From the NCBI RefSeq assembly GCF_014851395.1, contig NW_024044446.1, positions 1 to 64,000 of the forward strand: a stretch of DNA of 64,000 bases. The letters are read 5' to 3'. Below are positions 9,641 through 18,441 of this stretch, one piece after another. Every line of letters starts with the position of its first letter. Position 1 is the first letter of the stretch. Origin of the DNA: Micropterus salmoides. Taxonomy: Eukaryota > Chordata > Actinopteri > Centrarchiformes > Centrarchidae. The translations under genes were made by a program, and so were the position numbers. The notes below the pieces were generated by a model. The model was not told where the DNA came from. It saw only the letters and a program-made list of their open reading frames with translations, and searched no databases.

Positions 9641-9784
9641 ATAGGACATAGAAAAAAGAAAATATAAATTCCAAGTTTAAATTTAATCAATTCAATCTAT
9701 TGTGTATTGAATGCATGTAGATGGAAACTTGGACTTCCTCTTTAAACAGGAAGTAGGAGCTTCAGCAGGAGCACTCAGCACATG
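9640..9784 (+). promoter_or_regulatory. Promoter and untranslated exon 1 of copy B
   Basis: Colinear with 420-598 and 16,545-16,727. Has ctacttcctatttcatagga (a partly decayed ETS palindrome) and acttcctctttaaacaggaa (7-bp arms around 8 bp, intact). Exon 1 appears to end at 9,784 in front of GTGAGT. Confidence 0.55.
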
Positions 9785-10571
9785 GTGAGTGTCAGCTCTC
9801 TCAAATATTTTTAGATTTGTCTCATACAAAAGTGTTGATACTTGGTTGGTGTTGTCTTATTTCAGTGAGTAACATCCCAATGTCATGTTTTTATGCATTT
9901 TTAAACTTTTAAAAAGTATTTTGTATTGCATTTTCTGTTAAAAAAGAAAATGTTATGACATAAATGTAAATATGGAATGTTAATTTTATTTCCAAATTTC
10001 AATCTACCTTCCAATTCGTTCATATATTAAAATATGAAAATAATATATTAAACATTTTCTACTTTTACAACTACTTAAATGCAGTATTATACATTTTTAA
10101 GTTATTGTGGTAGGTTTCTGCCTTTGCCACTCATTCTGGATTTTGTGGATTTTACAAATAAAGTCAAAAAAAAGAAGGAACAAGCAGAATCCTACACCAG
10201 TTATGAAAGGACAGCCAGAAAGAAGGGCGTCTAGGGCCGAGAAGAGACAGATATGGAGTCTAGAAGGCGGAAATGTTTCCGAAAGCTATTGATAAAATTA
10301 TTGTAAGAGTGTGAAAGAGTTTTAAAAAAGATTAACCTGTTTGACATGCACTGTGTTAGACATTAAGTTCAAGAATCATGTCAGGAAATGAAAGCTTTTT
10401 CAGTATATCAAAACAGGTGGCAAAGGATGTCAATAAACAATTGCTAATATAAAAAATCACACATTTAAAAGTTATTTTAGCAGTCCTCCTGAACAGGTTT
10501 GATTTTTTTTTAATGTCCATTTTCCCCCGGTGTTAACATTTTTTAACACTTGTCTTTCTTACTTCCTCTAA

Positions 10572-13500
10572 ATGCAGAGGTCTAACAGGAGATCTTCATT
10601 ACCTGGTTGGAAGGATGGTAAGTGTATATCAGTAGGGTGTGCATTTTATGATGGTTTGTTGATGATACAGAGCTTTATTTGTGCTATTTTTAATCTTTCA
10701 CAGAGTGAGCGACTGTGCGGGCTGTGTTACAAAAACGTCAGTTACTTAAGGCAACACCTTAAAATCTACCACACCATTCCAAACAAAGAAGAGTTCCAGC
10801 TTCTGATGCAATATGGAAATTCACGGTTCGATCAAGATAAATGTTTTTATATATTTTCTTAATTTTTGTTATTTGCACTGATTTCCTGAAAGCTTTTTTT
10901 CCCCATTTCCCAAAACAGAACTAGTAAATCCTTGGAATGCACAATATGTGGGAAGAGAAATCTCGTCCGCCTTGATAAACACTTACAAACAGCACACAAA
11001 ATTGGTTCAGCAGAGGTAGGATATTCAATTTGTGACAATAAAGTCTGCAAAATCTGTTGTAAATCATGTTTTTCCATCTAATGATACTTTGATGTCATGA
11101 AAAAAATTGTTGAAAGGAGCGAGAACCGATCATGAAGCAGGCCAAGAGAGCAGTCATAGTTAAAGAGCTGGCAGAACTGCGTGAGTCCAACCCTGATGTG
11201 CCCATTGTATCCAGCTTGGACTTGGGTGTTACCACTGAACATGGTAATTTTAAATTGTCTTAATATTACGATATATATATTGATTTGATACGGGCACTGA
11301 AAAGGATGCTTACATCATCATATCCTATTCAAAATCTAGGGGCTTCTGTGTGACAAGCAAATATAATACATATAGACTGAAATTTGGAACCCAAGGGTTT
11401 AAACTTACAAATCTCCTACACTTTATTTTAGAGAAGTTTGTTCTGCCCATTGGAGAGATCATTGAGGAGGCTGTTTCTGAGGAACTGTCGGAGGAGCCAG
11501 AGGGATCAGAGTTCAGGGAGGAGGAGGAGGCCTTGAGTATCAGTTCAACACCCACAAACCATCCTGTGACTGGAATACATTGTGCCTTCCAATGCCCCTC
11601 CCCCACACCTCAAGGACAGGATCGCGTTCATACCTTGTCCTCCTCCAATCACCCACATCAACAAATTGGTCAACAGTTTTCTTCCACCCCTGTTTCTGGG
11701 GCCAAAAACTCTTCTACCAGTCACCAAATTCCTTCCACCGCCCTATGTGCATCCATGTCTCCGCCTTCACGTGAGACTGTGACTTCTTTTAACCTACCGG
11801 AGAACTTGAGTGGCCATATTCATCACTCGACTGGTTCAATGTCAAGGGACTGCACGTCCAACTGGGAGAAGTTGGATTCCAGGTTGCAGCAGTTGGAAAA
11901 AAAGGTGGAGTGTTTGATGGAAATTCAGCAAGAGAAACCCACTCCATTTAAAGCACCTCTATCTGTTCAAAACAGTGAGCATGTCGGCAAGGGAAAGAAG
12001 GATTCTTGTTTCTATGGTAAGTTATTCATTCTTTTTTATTACAATTTGGGGGAGAGAGTAGAGAGATGGTTTTTGTTAGTATGTTTCTTTCCCTTTTCAC
12101 GTTTGTTTTGCAGAAAAGGTTGTTGAAGACTTCTTCAAGTTTCGCCTGGGGCCACGGACTGGACAGAAGGACAGGAGCAATGCAAGGAGGTCCTCAGGCC
12201 ATGCTCTTCACTTTTGCCTCTACATGGCTGCTGGTCTACCCTCCAAGATTGTCTCCAGTGACCTAAGATTCCTGAACCAAATGGACAAGTTGTGTGGGCA
12301 AGTGTTTTTCTTGGCCCAGAAATATTATATATATTTTTTTTAGATTTAGGCACAAATTTCTCCCCAAATATTATCGATGGATTCCAAATTGTGATCTCTG
12401 ATGTTGTGAAATAGATGTAAATATGAAATGTCAAATGTGATGGTGGACTTGAAAGTAAGAGTGGATTGCAACTGCTTACCTTTTTCCATAGTTGGCCAAC
12501 ATACCTGGTCCAGAAGGGCTACGAACCTGCAACAATGAAAAACATGTTGACCAACGTGACAATGTTTTTCAAGCACATTGAAAAGTCCTTCCTGAGTAAA
12601 GGCAAGCTCAAACAGAATGAATTAAAAACAATTCTGCACGAGTTGACGAGGATCCAGGCTGAGATTCAAAGACTACGGGTTCATTCTCGGCAAAAGCGGT
12701 TGTGTCGTAAAACAGGTAAATTTTGTCAAGTTCTTTTTTGTCTTGTTATCTAAATAAATTTCAGATTGGATCCTCAATGACTGTGGTGTATGTTGCATTG
12801 TTTTCACAGATGATCAGCTTCATGCAGTTCAGCAAAGTGCTTTCATGACAGCTGCGAGGGAAAACATTCCTAAATTGTTTGGTATGTAGACTTATTTTTT
12901 ATTTTTTGTTTTGGTTGCTTACATTCACAACCAACATTTTTTTTCACGATGTTTTGTAGAACAACTGGAGAGCAGTGGAAATCAGAAGAATGAGCATTCT
13001 AAGCTAATGGGTTACATCATGGGCTACCTGTGCATCCTCACCGGACACAGATCGGTTGTCCTCACCAACATGAAGAAGGAAAATGTGGTCAACTTTGTCT
13101 GTTGGAATCATGGCAAGAGATTCCAAGTTCTGGTTAGTACCTCTATTTTTCGGGGGGTTATTTACGCTGGGCTGGACTTTTTAACCTGGACTACATGTCA
13201 TCCCTTCCTAAGTGAAACCAACTTTAGTGCACATTTCAAGTGAAAGCTGAGGGGTTAAAGCAGTTTCAAAAAAATTTCTAATTTAAAAATAAAAATGGCA
13301 GCAAACATTTTAAATAAAACAATAGATAAATTCTGGTGATAAAATAATGTGGAAACACTGCTCATTTGTTTTTTTTATTACTGGTGGGCCATTGATTTAA
13401 TTCAATCAATTTGAAGGCTGATATTTGAGACAGAAGGAGCGAGCAGTTTGTTTCCAAGTACCAATGCAAGCTTTTAGATGTCTGAATTGCTGTATTAAAG

Positions 13501-14446
13501 ACAGGTGGCGGGATCTCCCTAGCTAAAACAACCAGTCATTGATGACATGTTTTATTTTTCAAGATTGACGACCAGAAAACCATGCAGTCATTTGGTCAGG
13601 CTGCATTCAACCTAAATGAGGAGGAATTTAGGTGGCTGGAAAACCTTGTCAACTCCAAGTGCTGTCCCCAGGGTCAGACCAGTGATTATGTTTTCCACAC
13701 AACATTTGGAAAAAAGATCGCTAAGGCCGAGAACTTCCTTCATCTGGCTTGGGCAGACTGTGGAATGAAGGGCACATTCATCTTTCCCAAGATCGAGAGC
13801 AGTCTTTCTACTCAAGTAAGTACTTAATGCAAGGTAGAATCTGGCCATAGGATTGATTTTGAAGTTGTAGCTGTTTATGTTTTATTTCTTTGTTTTTCAG
13901 AACAGCCTTCCTCCTGCTCCTCCTCTCACGTCCAGGAGGGAGTTGGATTTCTTAAGTGAAGAATCTGCAGTCTCAAAAATACATGTCTACACACCTTCAA
14001 AGTGTTTTTGTGTAATTGAGAAGTTGCAGCCAGTAGTTGCTGACTATTATCTCATCAAAGCAAATCTTTCCAATGCCCTGCCCAGGCAAGCACCCCTTGC
14101 CGACCCAAAGAACATACCTGCGCACCTGGCTGAGCAGAGCACCAGGTTCCAAGCAGCACAGAAAGTTCAGGAGGAACCAAATAGTGAGCCTGAGCCCCTC
14201 ACTGCCAAGACCACAGATGAGTACCCAACTGAGCAGGTCCCAGGGAAAGTGTCAGCACCCTTGAGCCTCGTGCAGCAGACTCCCAACTGGATGCTAGAAA
14301 CACAAGAGAAGGATGAACAAACCCCTTCGAGACTGGACCCAGGGTGTGTTCCAGATCCTATGATCCAGGAGACAACAGAGTTGGTACCAGAAATGCCTGA
14401 AGACCAGATGCCACAAACCCAAGCAGAGGAGGTGCAGAAGCCCTAG
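10572..14446 (+). CDS. Gene copy B: shortened zinc-finger / YR-like protein, catalytically dead
   Basis: Inferred exons are 10578-10617, 10704-~10836, 10919-11015, 11117-11243, 11432-12016, 12114-12297, 12492-12715, 12810-12881, 12960-13132, 13564-13815 and 13901-14446, about 797 residues. Exon lengths from 10,919 to 13,815 equal those of copy A and all joins stay in frame. Both fingers, the linker, the core-binding region, GHR box I and the Lys (DDQKT) are kept. Box II reads FPKIESSLSTQ, with Glu in place of the Arg, and the segment with box-III His and Tyr is deleted. The intron-7 donor is GC (GCAAGT at 12,298) where copy A has GTAAGT. The absence of stops after such losses suggests either recent change or selection for a non-catalytic DNA-binding role. 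Expression is not shown by the sequence. Confidence 0.65.
11432..12016 (+). CDS. Copy B exon 6: acidic/Ser-rich linker with coiled coil
   Basis: Same 585-base length as in copy A with many amino-acid replacements. Acidic start (EEAVSEELSEEPEG), Ser/Thr/Pro-rich centre, and the heptad stretch LDSRLQQLEKKVECLMEIQ. Acceptor TTTTAG, donor GTAAGT. Confidence 0.65.
13380..13545 (+). repeat. Diverged satellite monomer in intron 10 of copy B
   Basis: About one unit (gtgggccattga, ttgaaggctgatatt, tttccaagtaccaatgcaagctt, aaagacaggtggc) at the same intron position as the three-unit cluster in copy A, so copy number at this site differs between the paralogues. Confidence 0.75.
13564..13815 (+). CDS. 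Copy B exon 11: Lys kept, box-II Arg lost
   Basis: IDDQKTMQSFGQAAFNL keeps the candidate Lys; the end FPKIESSLSTQ carries Glu at the position of the box-II Arg of copy A (codon GAG against CGG). Length is 84 codons, as in A. Confidence 0.65.
13901..14446 (+). CDS. Copy B terminal exon: Pro/Thr-rich tail joined in frame after deletion
   Basis: Begins NSLPPAPPLTSRRELDFLSEE directly behind a TTTTTCAG acceptor, equivalent to copy A from 6,169 on. The 378 bases corresponding to A 5,791-6,168 are gone, yet both reading phase and splice acceptor survive. The tail has TPSKC, EKLQPV, ALPRQAPLADPKN and QTP/ETPE-type degenerate units, ending at TAG 14,444-14,446. Confidence 0.65.
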   Translation, partial: NSLPPAPPLTSRRELDFLSEESAVSKIHVYTPSKCFCVIEKLQPVVADYYLIKANLSNALPRQAPLADPKNIPAHLAEQSTRFQAAQKVQEEPNSEPEPLTAKTTDEYPTEQVPGKVSAPLSLVQQTPNWMLETQEKDEQTPSRLDPGCVPDPMIQETTELVPEMPEDQMPQTQAEEVQKP

Positions 14447-14990
14447 TCAGGCAGGACCTGGCATGTGCTCAAAAACCCATCATGCAGGTTGATACCAAGA
14501 ACGCCATCAGAGGAGGTGTTTAGGGCATGTTCCTTGTTACAAGACAGTAAAACACAGTGCCCCAAAGATGTGATTAGCTCTGGTTGGGAATAATCATGTT
14601 TAAGAGTTTTAGAGTAATATGTTCATTTATCTTTAAAAGGAGAAAGAATGCTGACGCTTTGATTTATTTAATTTTTTTGTTTATAATTTACAGTTTCTCT
14701 TTTTGTTAAATTGCAAGTTGGTCTAGGTAGTCTGTTACACACACACTTGCTCACACGCACAAGCACACAGGCGCACATGCACAGACATGCACACACACAT
14801 TTTACTTTTAATTATAATGTAAATTTTACTTAAAAAATATATCTCAGCAGGATTATTCAAGTAAATTTTTCCAAGACCAGTCTACATGCTTGTGTTTGCC
14901 TCTTATTTGAGCCTTTTCTTTATAGTTCTGCTCATTCTCACTCTCAAGTAAATGTAATGATGAGTTGTCAAGACCCTCTGCTCTTTAAAT
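14447..14990 (+). other. 3' UTR and flank of copy B
   Basis: Colinear with copy A 6,709-7,290, including the conserved stretch before 'aatgctgacgctttgattt' and an imperfect CA-rich tract at about 14,737-14,802. No ORF. Confidence 0.5.
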
Positions 14991-14999
14991 TGTTATATA

Positions 15000-16390
15000 T
15001 TGGAATAGCCATAGATGAGCAACTGAAAGTACTTCAAAGGCTAATATGTAAAGGATGAAGGGAGAGAGCAGGCTGATTCCAAGTACCAACAGACACTTGT
15101 AGATGCTGTATAACTCTAGCTACCAGTAATGATGAGTTGTTGATAAACCAAATAATTCAAAATTCTCATTTTATGAATTAGATGAATGACATTGTGGATG
15201 TATTTCAATGGCTGTTGTTTCAAAGTCAGATTGACCTAATGAGCTTATTTAAAGTACCCATGGAAGCTTGTAGATGTTTGCATCAACAACAGGTGACTGC
15301 AACACTATAGGGTTATACAATTTGTAGTTATTCAAGGATGAAAAATGTTCATATTCTCATCTATTGAGTTATCCATTTTTCCAAAAGTGGAATAACTTCA
15401 AAAGTTGACATTTTAAACACAGATGGAGAAAGCAGTCTGATTCCAATTACCAAAGGAAGCCTGTAGATTGCTGTTTCAATAACAGGTGGCAGCATCACTC
15501 CAAGTGAAAGTATCGACGAGGTATTGAGGAACCAAATGATTCCAGATTCTCATCTTTTAAGTGAGCCATAGATTCAAATCTGGAGTCATTTTGAAAGCCT
15601 ATATTTAGGCTGAGTACCACTGGAAGCTTTTAGAGTGCTTTATCACATACAGGTGAGTACACCACTCTAGGTAAATGTGTTGATGACTTAGTAAGGCACC
15701 TAATGATTCCAGATTTAAATCTATTGAATGCACTAAATATGCAAATCTGAAAATAAATTAAAAGCTAGCTATGTAAAGACAGAGGGTGAGAGTGGTCTGA
15801 AGAACCTAAAAAGTAAATTCCCACATGGTGTCTGCACAAATCAGGGCAACATTTAAGACCATCTGTTCTTAACTTTCATAATGAGAATATTGATTTGCCT
15901 ATGTGGTCACAGCAAAAGGTTTGGACACATTTCAGCCTATATGGAGTTTTCTAGCACCAGCACTGTGAGTTAATTTTTCCCATTCCATATATTTATGCAC
16001 AGGATGTGAATTGGGGAATCAGAATAGGAATCAGAATCGGCTTTATTGCAAGGTATGTGTACACATATGAGGAATTTGACTCTGGATTTTACAATGCTCA
16101 CCATGTGTTTACTTAAAATAAGACAGGCTATAGCATAGAAAACACAAATATACACACAATAAACAAACACAGTCATGACATTTGCCTGCGTTCAAAGTTC
16201 AAATTGAAGGTTGTAGACTGTTGCATCCAGGACAGGTAGATGCATCACTGTAGTGAAATTTGATGATGATTAATAAGGGCACAAAAAATTCAAAATTCTC
16301 AATTGCAAAAGATGGATGACATCTTGGGTGCACTTCAAAAAAACGGAATGGAATTGGTTGATTTGACGAACCAATAAAAGCTTAAACACT
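15000..16390 (+). repeat. Diverged satellite block, progenitor-like for the HOR array
   Basis: Contains a run of degenerate ~190-bp monomers: alpha-like at 15,160-15,330 and beta-like at 15,350-15,600 and 15,700-15,810. At 15,830-16,015 and 16,173-16,210 comes a diverged copy of the composite segment unique to each HOR (landmarks cacatggtgtctgcacaaatc, caccagcactgtgagttaat, cacaggatgtgaa). The order beta, composite, alpha is the same as in HOR units. Divergence from the array is high throughout, as expected for sequence that was not homogenised. Confidence 0.8.
16013..16172 (-). mobile_element. Teleost non-LTR element 3' tail inserted into satellite
   Basis: 'gaatcagaatcggctttatt' and 'aaggaattt/gaggaatttgactctgg'-like words match a very common fish retroposon end (from memory; the family is not certain). 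The imperfect repeat AATCAGAATAGGAATCAG at its left edge looks like a 3' tail, hence minus orientation. It interrupts the composite satellite segment between 'aggatgtgaattggg' and 'catttgcctgcg'; none of the HOR copies has it. Confidence 0.5.
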
Positions 16391-16404
16391 GCTTGATGAC
16401 ATAG

Positions 16405-16727
16405 ATTCATGGGAAATGGTCCACTAGAAAAGCCTGGAATTAACATTGTAAAATAATTATTTAAAACTCATACAGAATGTGCAGGTGTTGTGTATTTAAT
16501 ATTTTAGTAACCATTAACATGAAACATAAAACCAGATCACAATTTTCTACTTCCTTTGTCACAGGAAGTAGAAAAAAAAATGAAACAAGTTTCCATGTTT
16601 AAATTTAATCAACAATGTTCTTACCTTCCGTGATTCAATCTATAGTATAATGAATGCATGTAGATGAAAACATGGACTTCCTCTGTCAACAGGAAGTAGA
16701 AGCTGCAGCAGGAGCACGGACCGCATG
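16405..16727 (+). promoter_or_regulatory. Promoter and exon 1 of truncated copy C, with two clean ETS palindromes
   Basis: Colinear with 255-598 of copy A. At 16,547-16,571 arms CTACTTCCT and AGGAAGTAG enclose 7 bp; at 16,676-16,697 arms ACTTCCT and AGGAAGT enclose 8 bp. GGAAGT is the core for ETS-family factors (GABPA/ETS1 class). Exon 1 ends at 16,727 before GTGAGA. No TATA box. Confidence 0.55.
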
Positions 16728-16854
16728 GTGAGAAAGTGTCAGCTCTGTAATTTATCGAGTTTCTCATGCTAAAAGCGTTGATACTTGGTCTATTTTGTTG
16801 TATTTCAGTGAGAAAAATGCCAGTATCAGGTTTTTATGCATATTTTTAACATTT

Positions 16855-17299
16855 AAAAGGAAATTTCATTGCTTTTTCTGATAAAAACGATCACTTGTTT
16901 GGCATAGATGTAAATGTGGAATGTAAATTTTATTTCCAAATTTCAGCCTACCTTCCAATTAATTCATGAAATGAAATTTTAAAAAAGCTTGCAGCTTTAT
17001 TTTGTATTCTTATATTTGTGTTCAACTTCCTAGTTCATCCAGATTCAGTAATTACTGAAAAGTAATGGAGCCCCTCACTTTTTTAAAGTAATTTTGTTGC
17101 TTTTTCTGTTGAAAACGATCACTTCAATGACATAGATGAAAATTTGGAATGTAAATTTTATTTCCAAATGTCAATCTACCTTCCACTTGATTCATTAAAT
17201 GAAATGAAAAAAACTTTATTTTGTATTCTTATGATTGTGTTCTAATTCCTAGTTCAACCAGATTCAGCAATTACTGAATAGAAATGGAGCCCCTCACTG
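16855..17299 (+). repeat. Tandem duplication of ~220 bp in copy C intron
   Basis: 16,861-17,079 and about 17,085-17,299 share the series 'gctttttctg', 'aaaacgatcactt', 'tttatttccaaat', 'aatctaccttcca', 'ttttgtattctta', 'agattcag.aattactgaa' and the beginning of the tail-coding sequence 'atggagcccctcact' (17,064 and 17,284). The first copy breaks off right after 'cctcact' into T-rich sequence, fixing the duplication breakpoint. Confidence 0.8.
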
Positions 17300-17550
17300 C
17301 CAAGACCAAAGATAGTGTGTCAGCGCCCCCAACTGAGCAGGTCCCAGGGAAAGAGTCAGAACCCGTGAACCTCCTGCAGCAGACTCCCAACCGGATGCCA
17401 CAAATGCAAGATAAGGCTGAACAAACCCCACCGGGACTGGAGCCAGGACATTTTCCAATTCCTACGATCCAGGAGACACCAGAGTTGGTACCAGAAACAC
17501 CAAAAGACCAGATGCCAAAAACCCAAGCAAAGGAGGTGAAGAAGCCCTAG
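17253..17550 (+). pseudogene. Copy C: C-terminal tail remnant of the YR-like gene
   Basis: An 88-codon frame from ATG 17,284 to TAG 17,550 encodes only the Pro/Thr/Glu-rich tail (MEPLTAKTKDSVSAPPTEQV and QETPELVPETPKDQMPKTQ). All finger, core-binding and catalytic exons are missing; intron-1-like sequence leads directly into it. A reasonable acceptor (ctaattcctag, ending 17,252) could join exon 1 (ends 16,727) to this exon, giving a small two-exon transcript. The frame is still open, which may be chance for so short a piece. Confidence 0.6.
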
Positions 17551-17587
17551 CCAGGCCGGACCTGGCATGTGCTCAAAAACCCATCAT

Positions 17588-18360
17588 GCAGGTGGACCCA
17601 GGAGTTTGTGCCACAAACCGCATCAGAAGAGGTGTTTAGGGTTTGTTCATGTCCCTTGTTACAGGACAGTAAAAAACAGTGCCCGAAGGATTGATTAGCT
17701 CTGGTTGGGAATAATCATGTTTAAGAGTTTGGAGTAATATGTTCTTTTATTTTAAAAGGAGAAAGAATGCTGACGCTTTGATTTGTTTGATTTGATTTTT
17801 ATGTTTGTAATTTTAGTCTTTTCGTTACATAGTCGTTCACACACGTGCTCATACATACACACACAAGCACACAGGTGCACATGCACAGACATGCACACAT
17901 GTTTTGACTTTTTTTTTTATAATGCAATAATAATGTAAATTTAACCTAAAAACATATCTCAGCAGAATTTAATTTGCAGGTGGACCCAGGAGTTTATGCC
18001 ACGAACCCCATAAGAAGAGGTGTTTAGGGTTTGTTCATGTCCCTTGTTACAGGACAGTAAAAAACAGTGCCCGAAGGATGTGATTAGCTCTGGTTGGGAA
18101 TAATCATGTTTAAGAGTTTTGAGTAATAAGTTCTTTTATCTTTAAAAGGAGAAAGAATGCTGACGCTTTGATTTGTTTGATTTGATTTTTATGTTTGTAA
18201 TTTTAGTCTTTTCGTTACATAGTCATGCTCATACATACACACACAAGCACACAGGTGCACATGCACAGACATGCACACATAAGTTTTGAGTTTTTTTATA
18301 ATGCAATAATGTAAATTTCTAAGCAGATCTCAGCAGAATTTAATTTAATAAATTTTACAG
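17588..18360 (+). repeat. Tandem duplication (388 bp period) of the copy C 3' UTR
   Basis: 17,588-17,975 and 17,976-18,352 are almost identical, both starting 'gcaggtggacccaggagttt' and passing through the 3' UTR words 'ggacagtaaaaaacagtgcc' and 'aatgctgacgctttgatttg' and a CA-rich tract. A small difference lies in the CA-rich part (a block near 17,830 is shorter in the second copy). The second copy runs into 'accagtcaacatgcttgtgtctgcc', the normal 3' flank, and then meets the satellite array at about 18,442. Confidence 0.9.
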
Positions 18361-18441
18361 ACCAGTCAACATGCTTGTGTCTGCCTCATATTTGGGCCAT
18401 TTATTTATAAAGTTGTTCTGCTCTTTATAAGTAAATGTAAT

